This document shows positions 25,560 through 37,008 of a DNA stretch of 63,787 bases, one piece after another. Position numbers and translations under genes: made by a program. Under the pieces are notes generated by a model, which saw nothing but the letters and a program-made list of their open reading frames with translations, had not been told where the DNA came from and ran no database searches. Origin of the DNA: Ustulina deusta (Eukaryota > Ascomycota > Sordariomycetes > Xylariales > Xylariaceae); the NCBI GenBank assembly GCA_023159155.1, contig JAJNNX010000091.1, positions 1 through 63,787 on the forward strand, given 5' to 3'. Position 1 is the stretch's first letter. Each line of letters starts with the position of its first letter.

Positions 25560-27261
25560 TCATCCCGAAGCAAGAGCAATCCGAGCATTGCTCTCGCCCA
25601 TTCTCAGACTCCATTTCCCCAAGACGGTTTGCAGAGGCTTGACTTCCACCTCTACATCGTTCTTCGGATTGAATACCGCAACTAAGCCGGCAGTGTTCAT
25701 GGCTGGGTGCTTCTCCCACTGACCGTTGTCTCTACTAGGTACCAGACCAACCCGCAGTATAAGTAGCGCTACTATCACTAAGATCTCAGTAGCAGCGAAC
25801 TGTCTCGCAGGGCAAAGGTGAGGCGGCGTGCCCCACCCCAAGAAACTACTTGGGGGTGGAATGTTGGATTTTGAATCGCCTCGACTAAAATTTCGAGCGT
25901 TTTTAGCCATGAAACGGTAAGGATCAAAGAAGGTTGCGGATTCTCCCCAGACAAGAGTGCTCTCGTGAACAGAAGAACTAGGGATCAAACAATAGTTGCC
26001 CTTACGCAAGAGATAGCGCCCGTCGTCAAGGAGGGTGTCGGTCAGGACCTTTCGGATATTTGCGTGTATACTATGCGTGCGCTGGACCTCCTGAAACGAA
26101 GAGAGGAGGAGTGGGCACTTGGTTTTAAGAGCAGCCACATCAAGTACGAATTGGGATACATCCGTTCCCTCAAATCTCTTGGTCACCTCAGAAACAGCAC
26201 TCGTTGCTATTTCTTCCCTGACTTCTGCTAGAAGACTTGGCCTCGAAAAGAGTTCGTAGATTGTCCAGAACAGGGTTGGTACCGTGTTGCCAAACATAGC
26301 CACGCAAAAGCTGGTCTCTTGCTTAGCAGCATCTTCGAGACTCATCCCCCCATCCCTCAGTATATGCTGGCGCTCAGATACAACTTTTGAAACATCTGGT
26401 GGTAGCACGGCGCAATACTTTAGGAAGCTTCTGTGGATGATTTCACGCGCCTTATCGGCCCGACCGAGCAGATCTAAACCTGCCATATGCGTGGGGAGGT
26501 GAGTTTGCCACTCCCTGGACGGATGAGCTGTTAGCGTGTCAAAAGATCATGTCGACGGTGGGGAGAGATATTTTCCTGTTGAATTGGCACGTCCTTACCA
26601 AAATGCGCTTTCCACTTTCAAATCATGAAATGGGTGCTCAGCACCGAAGATACCGTTACTGCTGGCTTGTATGACTGCATGCCGCACCCATTCTAGAAGT
26701 AGAATTCGCCTTCCTTTCCCAACGCTTACGAGACTGTCTATCTCGAGAACACTGACCTGAGCTGTACGCATGTTCATCTCATCCAGTGGCCTACCGGGTG
26801 ACAGTGTCACCTTAATTGAATGACTGTAATCATGGAGAAGGGGACTGTTAAAAAGATCACATGCTGGTCTTGAATTACCGGCAATTTTTTCCGCAGACAC
26901 CCGTACAAAAGGGGCGAAAGAAATTATTCTGTGCGCCTTCGCAATCAATGGCAAAAGACGTAGGTCCTTGGCGACATAAACCTTAACATTTACTAGATCT
27001 ATCGCATACATCCCATCATCCGTCCTCGCGCTAGAGCAAGTTAACTTGTGGTTAAGCACGGCAGTCTGGAATTTAAACTCACCTTGTGAGTGCATAGTAC
27101 GCCGGCCCATGCCGAAGTAAACCAAGGATATGCCCGATCAGGGGAAGCCGTGGTCGCAGACGCCTCGGTTCTCGTGGGTCGTCACGACAAGTGCAAACGA
27201 AGTCGATGAGATAGGCGAGAAGGACAATTGCCAGTAGACCAGTGATGAATTCAAGTGACAT
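25560..27261 (-). CDS. cytochrome P450 (P450-1), CYP7/CYP8-like, atypical haem loop
   Basis: Membrane-anchored haem monooxygenase. Exons (minus): 27,261-27,083; 27,030-26,599; 26,514-25,560 (introns 52 and 84 bp), 521 aa. An N-terminal helix (about residues 4-22) is followed by a basic/proline hinge ending RPRLPLIGH. The I-helix reads FGNTVP (residues 278-283), the N-T-x-P form typical of CYP7/CYP8-like enzymes rather than A-G-x-D-T. The K-helix ExxR is EVQR (346-349), and the meander motif is FDPYRF (400-405). The haem ligand Cys438 lies in WGTPPHLCPAR, where Trp replaces the usual Phe, Pro replaces the Gly four before Cys, and Ala replaces the Gly two after it. The substrate is unknown; sterol-type substrates are plausible from family character. 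Confidence 0.9.
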
Positions 27262-28964
27262 CTCAACGTCACGATGTAATTAGTCGTTCAAAATTTAAAA
27301 CACTATTGATGTAGAGGAGGAAACCCAAGGCAGTGATAGAGATTTTAGCTGGGAAGCTAGTTTACTTGATTATTTGATTTGAGTGGTTGGCTGGAGCACT
27401 GTGAGTTCCTCTGATGGATGGCTGCGGAGCGAGAAAGTCCCGTGAGGTGTGACCAGTAGACCAACCTGATTCGATGGGCTTGTATTTCACATATAACGAC
27501 CTAAGCAAACTCATATGAAATTGAGAGCCTCCTGCTGCTTCATGTCATATTACCGTACTACATAGTAGTATGCTCACCATGGGCTACAATTTATGGCAAC
27601 CATCAGTGGGAATCATAAGACCGTGCAGGTTTCTTGAGAGGTCATTGAAGGGATGAGGTAGGTAGGTCAATCAATTACTACATCACACAAGATCCATCTA
27701 CAGGGTTCGAGGCCACGTACCAAATGCTACCGGTGTGAGAAGTTTACTGCTAGACCCACGACGGCATAAATCAGTTCACCACCTTCCAATGGTAAGTTGG
27801 GACGGGGAATGGCAAGCAGTCTGCAGCAGTGGTGCATAGCTGTGAGCGCAATACATGCAGTGGGGGATTTTTGCGGAATACCTTAGGTTGATCCATTATA
27901 CCGTAGCAAGAGACCCGGAAGCAGTGGGCGGAAGCGAAGAGAGGTCGGACCGACTTATTCTGCAATCTAGAAGGATCTATTCTGTAGTCTAGAAGGATCG
28001 ACGCGTCTCGACGGATTCATCGAGTATGTGCCTCTAAATGAGTTGTTAGATAAGGCGACGACACTCAATTGTACCGAAGTACTGGGGGAAGAGTTTTTCA
28101 GCTGTCGGAGAAAAGCGCCTCGAGATGTCACCCTACAACATAGCTCCGTGGTTACTAATATGTAGTACTAGTAGGTAGGGGGGTAATCATTGGTTTTTGC
28201 CAGGGGTTGCAGCATGGAACCTCTGACGTATCGATACTTAGTAATATGCGGGACGGCACTACCTACCACATGATACTACACAGTAATCGTACTATGCTAT
28301 ACAACCTACTATGTACAAAACCAATATGCGGGGTAAGGATTGGGTTGGGGTGAAGAATCCTACCTAGTATAATAATGATGAGGTGGTAGTGGCATGCATG
28401 AGGGCTTACCTGTACTACTAAGTATGTAGTACTACTAGTAGTATGAAAGTTGCCGTGAACGACTCCGGGTAGGGCAAAGTGGATCACTGGTGTAAACATA
28501 GTAGGTACCTACATGTAGAGGAGCCAAGCCAAATCTCCGGCATTTGTGGACTGCAGTACGGTAGATGGCTTGATACCCTCGAATTTGCAGCAGAAGAGAG
28601 ACAATCTGGTCGGCCGGGGTCGGGTGAGAATAGAGAGATGGTCCCGATGGGCCCTTCGCGCGTATTCGTACCGGTCTAGAGGGATGATTTGGTTTGGATA
28701 GGTCTAGCATCAAATCAAATGATTACATTGGTAAATGCACCAGTTGTCAAATGCCCTCGCTTTTAATGGAGGGAAGATGGACCGGAGTAGAACCAAATGT
28801 TGCTTGTAGTCACAGTTTTTTCGCTGCCTGCCTAGGTAGCAACTATACGACCCAAAAAGGGAATTAATTTTTCTTGACTACCTTGCATACCACTCAACAT
28901 GACCTGCTTCTCAGGTCGATATATTGATCTCCATTGCTTTCAGATCAAAACATAAAACCAAAGT
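27262..28964. other. divergent promoter region between P450-1 and the flavoprotein gene
   Basis: A 1.7-kb spacer between a minus-strand and a plus-strand gene, so it carries both promoters. It is rich in short AGTAGTA/TACTAC and GTAGGTAG strings (for example 27,655-27,668; 28,160-28,185; 28,415-28,445). No coding family is recognisable. Confidence 0.5.
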
Positions 28965-30596
28965 ATGGAAACCACCCAGCAACATGAGCGACATGTTCAA
29001 CCTACAACTTCAGATGTCGATGTTGTTATAGTTGGTGGAGGCCTCGCGGGTATTTGTGCCGCCATCGCAGCCGCCGAAAAGGGTGCATCGGTTCAAGTCC
29101 TTGATAGCGCGCACGGGGGCGGTGCATCGGCCGTGTCTGGGGGTGTCATCTATGCGGGAGGGGGGACCAGACAGCAGGTCGAGGCGGGTTACGGGGATGA
29201 TACCCCCGAGAACATGTTTCTATATCTTCGGGAAGAAGTTGGTGATGCGGTAGACGAAGCTACTCTCAGGAGATTTTGTGAAGAAAGCGTCGCCCGTATG
29301 GCCTGGCTTGAAACACATGGTGTCCGATTTAGTGGCTCCCTCTGTCCGTTTCGTACGAGTTACCCTACGTCAGATTATTTCCTCTATTTTTCTGGGAACG
29401 AAAGGGCGCATCCATTCGCCACCATAGCGAGGCCCGCCCCGAGGGGTCATCGAGTTGTTGGTGCACCAAGAGGTGGCATGAATCTCACCGGAATAGACTT
29501 GTGGGCTGCGATGTTCGACTCGGCTATGCGATTAGGGGTTAAATTTCAGCTGGCTAGCAAAGCTGAAGAGGTACTTTTGGATGGCAGTGGCAACATAAAA
29601 GGTGTGCGGTACCGCATGATTGATCATAAAGCGATATCTTTTCGGAAATACCTCAGTCTGACATCTCGCGCGGCCAAGTATCATGGAATGTCCATGCACC
29701 CTGTCGCCCAGCAACTTGATCGGTGGGCGAAGGCCACCTGGGAACGAGATGCCGAGGACAGGACACTCGAGGCGCGCTCTGTTATTTTGGCCGCAGGCGG
29801 GTACATCATGGATAAGAGTACGACAATGAAATTCATGCCTTGGGTCAACAGAGTGGCACCGTTGGGTACAGCTGGAGATGATGGAAGTGGCATTCGACTT
29901 GGTCAGGGTGTTGGGGGATCCGTGTCACATATGAGCCGCTTCACGACTTGGCGGTTAATGTATCCCCCTGAAAGTTTAGTAGAGGGGATCGTGACCTCTA
30001 TTTCCGGGGAACGAATTGCCGCGGAGGATTTATACGGGGCTTCATTCAGCAATATCATGGTAGAGAAGCACGATGGCCGCGGCTTTCTTATTCTTGACTC
30101 GAAACAATGGCAAAAAGTGAAGACTCAGGCCAAAACTCAGACGCAAATGCCTTGGAGAGCTTTCATACAGTACTTGATATATTGGGCCCACGAAAAGGCA
30201 AAGACGCTTGAGGATCTAGCGCGGAAGCTCAAAGTTGACGCGTTTGCATTGAAGACCACCGTCCAAGCGTACAATAATGCAATAATCAATAAGAAGCCAG
30301 ATCCGGTCGGGAAGTTGGGTTACAGGACTTGCATCGCGACGGGGCCATTCTACGGCATCGATATATCTCTCAAGCCGGGGGGAATGATGGTGGTCCCAGC
30401 GATGGGCTTGGGCGGACTGAGAGTTGACGGATCAACTGGCTTGGTACTGAACAATACGGGAGAGAGGATCCGCGGTCTGTATGCGGCTGGTAGGAATGCT
30501 GTCGGCATTTGCTCTAATAGCTATATTTCAGGACTTGCACTCGCCGACTGCGTATTTTCAGGAAAGCGGGCAGGAGAACATGCTGGTTGCGCTTAG
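28965..30596 (+). CDS. FAD-dependent 3-ketosteroid dehydrogenase / fumarate reductase-like flavoprotein
   Basis: Intronless 543-aa flavoprotein of the FAD_binding_2 superfamily. Residues 18-42 form the dinucleotide fold (VVIVGGGLAGICAA), and a second FAD contact ILAAGG lies near 280. The C-terminus carries the FAD loop RGLYAAGRNAVG and then SYISGLALAD. The pair Tyr520-x-Ser522 matches, as I recall the literature, the Tyr-x-Ser pair of bacterial 3-ketosteroid delta4-(5alpha)-dehydrogenase, better than the Tyr...Gly pattern of delta1-dehydrogenase. Expected chemistry is removal of a hydride and proton beside a ring ketone to make an enone. A related flavoprotein acts in helvolic acid biosynthesis. 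It converges with P450-2, with a gap of 190 bp between stops. The start has no competing upstream in-frame ATG that I can see. Confidence 0.85.
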   Translation: METTQQHERHVQPTTSDVDVVIVGGGLAGICAAIAAAEKGASVQVLDSAHGGGASAVSGGVIYAGGGTRQQVEAGYGDDTPENMFLYLREEVGDAVDEATLRRFCEESVARMAWLETHGVRFSGSLCPFRTSYPTSDYFLYFSGNERAHPFATIARPAPRGHRVVGAPRGGMNLTGIDLWAAMFDSAMRLGVKFQLASKAEEVLLDGSGNIKGVRYRMIDHKAISFRKYLSLTSRAAKYHGMSMHPVAQQLDRWAKATWERDAEDRTLEARSVILAAGGYIMDKSTTMKFMPWVNRVAPLGTAGDDGSGIRLGQGVGGSVSHMSRFTTWRLMYPPESLVEGIVTSISGERIAAEDLYGASFSNIMVEKHDGRGFLILDSKQWQKVKTQAKTQTQMPWRAFIQYLIYWAHEKAKTLEDLARKLKVDAFALKTTVQAYNNAIINKKPDPVGKLGYRTCIATGPFYGIDISLKPGGMMVVPAMGLGGLRVDGSTGLVLNNTGERIRGLYAAGRNAVGICSNSYISGLALADCVFSGKRAGEHAGCA

Positions 30597-30786
30597 GTTG
30601 GATTTGTGGACAGAAAAGAGAGTCGACCGTAGTTTTGAAAGATTCACCCTGCTAAAAATATGCGAGTATGCGGGGTCCTTTCGAGCCATCGTAACAAGAA
30701 ATAAGTATAGAGAAGCTATCTTGAGTCTGCTTTCATATCATTGTACTGAAACCTTACGTCCACGTCATGCGCTGTTGATGCATTCA

Positions 30787-32531
30787 TCATTTTCTCCTCA
30801 TTCTGAATGGCACCGGGCGATTTGGCGGCAATGCGCCGTAAGGGGCGTACCTCATATCACACTTGACTTGATCTGTATCCACGCTGCCCATCTCGATGTC
30901 ATAGTTGGAAAACAGAAAGGCGAATGTGAACAGGATTTCCATTTGGGCAAGATGACGACCGGGACACATGCGGTCCCCCCCCCCAAAGGGTATCCAGATG
31001 CCCGCCAAACCATCCAGAGAGTACTCGCGTCCATTTTCGGTGTCTACAAGGAACCTGTCCTCGTCAAATCGATCTAATGGCGTTTTAGACGGCCGCCCCG
31101 CCTGAGTCCATGCTTCCTCATTGTAATGCAGGGCATCCGTGTGCATGAGAATGATCTCATTTCTAGGTATAATGTACCCGTCACAGTTGATGTCAGCGAA
31201 CTCTACCATACGGCTCACGAGAATCGAGACCCGGAGGCGGAGAACTTCAGAATATGCAGACTGGAGTAAGGGACTATTCGCCAAATTCCAGACATTGATT
31301 GTCCTGTCCTCAGAAAGACACGTATTGACTTCGGCGATCATGCGATCACGGAGGTCTTGGTGTTTTAGCACTTCGAACATGAGCCAAAAGATAATAGGCG
31401 CTGTATTTCCATTTGCTCTAAGATCGTCGTCAATGAAAGCCCGATATGATATTACATATAGGGTCAACACTTACCCGAAAACGAAGCCCCAATCCTCGGC
31501 CGCTCGGACGTCTGCCGTTAATGACTTCATTTTCAGCATATATTGCAATCTCACCTTGGCATATTTTGATCCAACCACAGGGTCCCAGTCCGGGTCCTTG
31601 GCGCCTGTATTAGTGTAATCACCATTTTCAAGGGCGAATGAGTGCCATTTTTTTATCCCCTCAACTAGATGTGTTCGATCTTTGAATGCTTTGGGTATAA
31701 CCCAACGGGGCAATCCTTGATAGAACTGCGGCGCATGCGCCTTGGCAGTCCAAAAGTCTTGAACGAGATGAGGATTGATATCAAGAATCTTAGAGCCCAT
31801 CATAGCCTCGATATTTGATCGAGCGACTGTCATCTGCAGGAAATTAAACAAATCTGGGTGGTCGACCCAGTCGCCTTCTATGCCGAGATCCTCAACATTC
31901 CGGGAGAAAGTGGTGGTGAATCGATTGACTAACGGTTCAAGGTATGGAGATGCTAGGAATTTCTGCGCTGTATGAGTTTGCTGGAACAGGATTCTGTTCT
32001 CCTGGGCTACTTTACTACCCTTCCTAGGCTCTGCAGCCATACCAGAGTCATCAGCTTCGTAAAAGGCCATGATGCTTGGAGGGATATCTAAGAGGTGTCT
32101 GGCTGCTCTCTGTGTGATGGACTTTGCAGATAAGAACCTGGAGTTCTTGAAGATTTGCTGAATATGCTTAGGATTAGAAGATATGGTGAAGCTGTAATTG
32201 GCGACTTTGACCCTGATGGGTTTCTCCCACCCAAATCGTTTGCTGCCGGAAGTGAGTCGGAGGGCTACTGTGTGAAAATTAGGCAAGGATTCAGAGCTTA
32301 CGTTATGTTGAGGGTGAACTCTGACGGATTCCAGAGAAATGGAACCAAATGATATAAGCCTGGAAGCCAGTATGGGGCTACAGTGATTGTTTTTCCGGCA
32401 TAGTTTTGTCGAAAACGCCATGTTGACGATATCTTGGTGAAAACTAGCAACGCTACGGTGAATAGTAAGAGTGCTGGGGTGAACGACAGCGGTAGCCAAT
32501 ACATGATAGAGGAGATGAATAGGCCGCACAA
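30787..32531 (-). CDS. cytochrome P450 (P450-2), CYP7/CYP8-like
   Basis: Exons (minus): 32,531-32,302; 32,242-31,475; 31,417-30,787, with introns of 59 and 57 bp; 542 aa. Hydrophobic N-terminal helix (about 8-32), then WLPGLYHLVPF. I-helix ANGNTAP (334-340), again the N-T-x-P form. ExxR is EVLR (390-393), meander FDEDRF, and canonical haem loop FGGGDRMCPGR with ligand Cys484. The first intron was chosen so that exon 2 resumes at KRFGW; the earlier acceptor would give a 34-bp intron, which is too short. Related in style to P450-1 and P450-3 but with the standard haem loop, so the three probably oxidise different positions or intermediates. Confidence 0.9.
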
Positions 32532-34223
32532 TACTTGAACATATGCTAAAGGATAAACGAAAAACCGGGAGTTGTTATAGATATTGTTTAGCGTAGGCTA
32601 TTTAAATTTAGTTCCTCAAGCGCGATTACAGTAAATTACCTACTTAATCATCGACTATGTACGCATAGTAGTAGATCTAGGCTAGTTGGCATGGAAGGTT
32701 TCTGTTTATGTAAGTAGGTAGGTACTTAAGCTACCTAGGTACCTACTTAGGTAGGTAGGTCGGTACATAATTGTCAGATTTTACCACTACACCAAAAGGC
32801 CAAAAGATTGGCCCGCAGCTGCGTATTCTTGGTGCTTGTTCTATCCGCGTACATATCCGACAATAATCGATCCTATCTGTAGTGGTTGCACTTCTGCCAC
32901 ATTATGCTACCTCATATCGTACTTTTTACGTCTTCCATTCATCATTATTCCCGGCGCGATTAGCCCACACTTCATGCATTATAACCTGCCAACCACCAGC
33001 CAACATACCTAACAGTACACGATTTGGATGACGGCAGGCTACTAATGCACCGGGTCGACCAGGTAATACGTAGTATGTAAGATTCGCCCTCATCCGCACA
33101 TTTCCCTACCGTAAGCGCATGTGACCTAGCACAACAGGATACGGCCACAGAAGATAAGCCAAGGGTTGCAATGAATCCTCGAAGACATCACATCCATCTT
33201 CCCCGACGTTGTAGTGAGCATGTTAGGCGCACTTTGTTCCTACTAGTACTTACACAACATAAGCCAACGGTTGCAACGAATCTGCCAAGACATCCATCAT
33301 CCGACGTCGCAGTGGCCATGCATGAGAACCTGGCATTGTTGTTCCTGCGGTCATTGTCACTGCGCCTAATGCATGGATCCTGCGGGGTACTTAGACGAGC
33401 TCAATGCGGCTATGATCCGCTTATCTCCCTGGACGCTTGTGAAAGGGATGGCCACCCTGATACTGGCCGAGCCAAGAATCAACACGTCGGCTTACATACG
33501 AGCAGTATTATTTTCCTAAGCAAGTTAGAGTTAGCCATGAATGTTTATTCGGGGAAAGGTGCAACAACTGAAACGATGAGAACAAAGACTCCGGCTCTAT
33601 CAAACCTCCCAGTAAAACAGTAATAGGTACTTCAACAATAGGGCTGTATTACAAGGGCTCGGAGAATATACATCCTTAGTTTTCCAGCATGCCGCACTGG
33701 CTATAACTGAGGCTATACATTATATAACTCATCATCTGACCTCGGTTAGCGAGACTGTCAATACTTTTCAACTCCAAGCGAGAGCTAGGTAATTTACCAC
33801 TTACCTAAGATATTGCACATCTCCTACATTAAAAAGCGATAGCTAGTTCTGTATATCGCGTATACCATTCGTGCATATCACGTGAAGCTCCCGTAAAACC
33901 AACAGCTTCTATCTAAGAACAATGATGCTGGTAATGTATACGACGATCAAGCAGCCCCTGATTTAGAAACCCTAGCACAGTCTTTCACGCACGCTACGAC
34001 AAGCCCGAACTGGACATCTAGGTCAAATTGCCTAGAGTTGTGAAGCCACCTCCAAGTTGGTCTTCGCCAGCTCAAATCTTCCCATAGTATCACGATTGCG
34101 GGTATAGGGCTATGAGCGACACGTGTTGTAGCACAAAGGTCTTTAAACATCGGGACCGATAACCAAGGCTTATATCATACAACAGGATGCTCATTGTTGT
34201 GTAGTTTTGTGACACCTAGATTC
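32532..34223. other. intergenic with short duplications, no supported gene
   Basis: Contains a dense cluster of TAGGTA/TACCTA strings (32,703-32,765) and an imperfect direct repeat of about 65 bp (33,155-33,222 and 33,258-33,322). A 150-codon open frame (33,171-33,623, plus) runs across both repeat copies and shows no family signal, so it is not called as a gene. Confidence 0.5.
33155..33322 (+). repeat. imperfect direct duplication, about 65 bp, two copies
   Basis: The copies at about 33,155-33,222 and 33,258-33,322 share AAGCCAAsGGTTGCAAyGAATC, AAGACAT and CCGACGTyGyAGTG. Most differences are transitions, plus a small indel. Confidence 0.7.
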
Positions 34224-36073
34224 CTATGAAGTCTTCCGCGGTCTCAGTGTAATAACCAATTCATCTCCCAGTTTTGGGGACATGAGTCCGGGAACGGGCC
34301 TTGTCAGGTCGGGTTCTAGCATCTTTTGATCGCCTTCCAGTTCTACATCAAATCTACGCAATAGAATAGCGGTAAAGAGAAAAACTGCGCGCTTGGCGAT
34401 ATGACGACCGGGACACATAGTAGTACCACCACCAAACGGACGGAAGTTGTTTGTCTGGGCCAGCTTGGGTTTGTGGAGAAAACGCTGGTACCGAAACTTG
34501 TGAACATCGTCCCCGAAGACACTCTGATCGAGGTGTAGTTGGCGATATGGGATGATGACTCGGTTGCCTTTCCGGAGTATTTTGGTTCCGACGACGGTAT
34601 CAGCCTTAATATATCGAACTGAAGCTGCAAATGCTGACAGCCGAAGCATTTCGTTCCATATGGCATCAAGATTTGGAACCGAGTGGTGCAGGTGTTGGAA
34701 ATCCACGCTGCCATTCGCCCGGAAGACCGGCGCAGTCTCTTTTCGAACGACGTCAAGAAGAGACGGCGTTGCAAGTAAGAAGTTGAGCATCCAGTAGGCA
34801 GCTTTCCGACTATTGGTGTTTATACTACAATGAATGTCAGTTTTGTTCAATTAAAGCTTTGCGCACAAGTGTGAATGCTCACGCCCAATATATAGTCATC
34901 GTGGCAATTGCCATGTCTTCTGCAGACATGTTGATAGCTCTCATTTCCTCCTCCATGGCTTTCACAAACCAAGCGTCTTCGTTTCTTTGATCCTGTGGAA
35001 GTTGAAGGTACTGTTTGAGTCCTAATAGCAGCCTATCCCTAGAAGTCCTCATCTTTTTCGAGAGGAAGGTAGGGTACTGATAGATAACCTGGTAACTAAG
35101 TTCATCGAATACCAAAAATTCATCCGTTAAGTCAGGGTTAATTTCGGCTAGTCTCGGCCCAAAATACGCCGTCTGTCCACCTTTGACAAAGAAATCGGAG
35201 CACCATTGTGTAAGTGGTAATATGATACATTTATCGGTTGTCTCCATAGCATATGGGCAGGTCTCGCCAAGTCTTGAGAGGTGGAGGTGTTCATCAAAGA
35301 ATTTGTAGAATCTAGACTCTAAAAAGGTCAGATTATCGCCAGGGAATAACTGGTGGATGTGCATCTGGCGGAACAAAATTCCCAACGGTTTTCCATGAGG
35401 GTTTGGGAAGCCTTCTTTATCTTTTGGGAGAGGGGTGAACATGGCCTGGACACTGGCCTCTGAGTTACCCAGAATTCGCATCATCATCTGCACAAATTCT
35501 TCGTACGAAAGTGTCTCCGTATTTCGATAGACTTCCCCCACGTGCTGGGCGTCGGTGATGACATATGATTTCATGCCAGCAATAGTAAGGGCATACGGCT
35601 CCCTAGTATCCCCGAAGTAGTACCTGATTTTCAGTGTTAGGTACCCGGCCACGTAATAGCAGAGCTATCGTGCTGTTTCTTATCTCACCTAGCATTAGTC
35701 AACAGGGCATTTGAGTCACCAAAGAATCTAAGAAGATGACCTATTAACTTAATAAGCTGGTCTTTTCTTTGAAATCCACGAGAGCGAATGGTATCTACCT
35801 AGAACTGACGGTATAGTTAGTGTTTTGCAGCACAATGTGAAATGGAGGGGGGACCTTACCAGGAGTCCAATATGGAAGCTCTTTAGGGTCATCATAGTAG
35901 ACTGATGGGATAATAGTAAACCTTAGGAAGTGCCATGTCGCTAATGTAATCGAACCGAGTAGCACTACCCCTAGTACCACTGCATAGCCCGTTGTTGTCG
36001 CGTGGGCTAGAAGCTGAGAGGCCTTACTGGTACCCTGCTGGAACAGTCCCGACAGGAGATTGTGAATAAACAT
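34224..36073 (-). CDS. cytochrome P450 (P450-3), CYP7/CYP8-like
   Basis: Exons (minus): 36,073-35,860; 35,740-35,689; 35,623-34,883; 34,824-34,224; introns 119, 65 and 58 bp; 535 aa. The tiny 52-bp second exon encodes GHLLRFFGDSNALLTNA, which is the expected P450 segment after the proline hinge PYWTP and confirms the splice choices. N-terminal helix about residues 30-52. I-helix INTNSRKAAYW (337-347) lacks the usual acidic-Thr pair and has Asn-Ser instead. ExxR is EMLR (394-397); haem loop FGGGTTMCPGRH with Cys473. The frame upstream of 36,073 begins at a non-ATG codon, so this ATG is preferred. Confidence 0.9.
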
Positions 36074-37008
36074 AGAGATCACGGTAAAGGATGATTTGCT
36101 CAAACCTGGTACGTAATAGAGGCGATGGATGATATCGATTCAATGGGTACTTTTACTCGAATAATGGAGCCGTTACTAGGAAGTAGAAATAGCCATTCAT
36201 GTGGCCACGAGCGTGCGATGTTGAAAAGGGAGGACCTCACAATCAGTACTGAAAAGTCCCCGCTTATTTAGAACACCATAGTAGACCGGAAGATAACTGC
36301 ATGGCGCAGGACCACCAAATTCCTTCGATCCGTATGGCACACTGCGGTGCAACCCCATTCATCACAGAATCAACCCCCCCTCCATAACAAGACAGCTTGG
36401 CACTGATTACTTAGTACTTAGTACATCCCCGGGTAGTGTTGGGCGGAGGTCTAAAATGCTACCCTATGAAAGCCTCAGTCTAGCAGATGTGCCCAATCGG
36501 CCATATGTAAGCTCACATGAGGTCATAGTATACTAGCTAGAATGTGCCCGTAACAAACTTGCAGAATACTACTTCCCCAATTTATCACTCTGATGTTTCT
36601 GTCGCCTATCTAGACGTCCCGAGACTATGCAACCTGAATTAAACGGACTAGTGCAATTTTTCCTAACCTGTCCTTGAGGATTTAGTTTATCGTCCCTCGA
36701 ATCACGCGTAAGCATCCCTAGTTTCCCTCGCTCAGATATAGAAGTTTTTAGTGATAAGTGTATAATATAGTAGCCCAAATTCCATCTAATAGATACTTCC
36801 AACAAGGCTACCTAACCTACGTCGTTGATCACTACAGACTGAGGATTTATATACTGACATGGTTGCATTGTAACGCTATATTGGCCCTCATTGAAAGGTT
36901 CTGTTTGTATACCTTGCGTGGCTCTGTCCGGACTTACACAACAGCAAGGTTTAGCGTCAAACACAATTCCTCTGTCGATCTGCTCTTGAAACACTGTCCT
37001 GGAACAAA
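36074..37008. other. divergent promoter region between P450-3 and P450-4
   Basis: A 935-bp spacer between divergently transcribed P450 genes. It has no open frame of interest and is moderately AT-rich. Confidence 0.5.

Noticed and set aside
33171..33623. 150-codon plus frame between P450-2 and P450-3
   Set aside because: Spans a direct duplication and has no family similarity.
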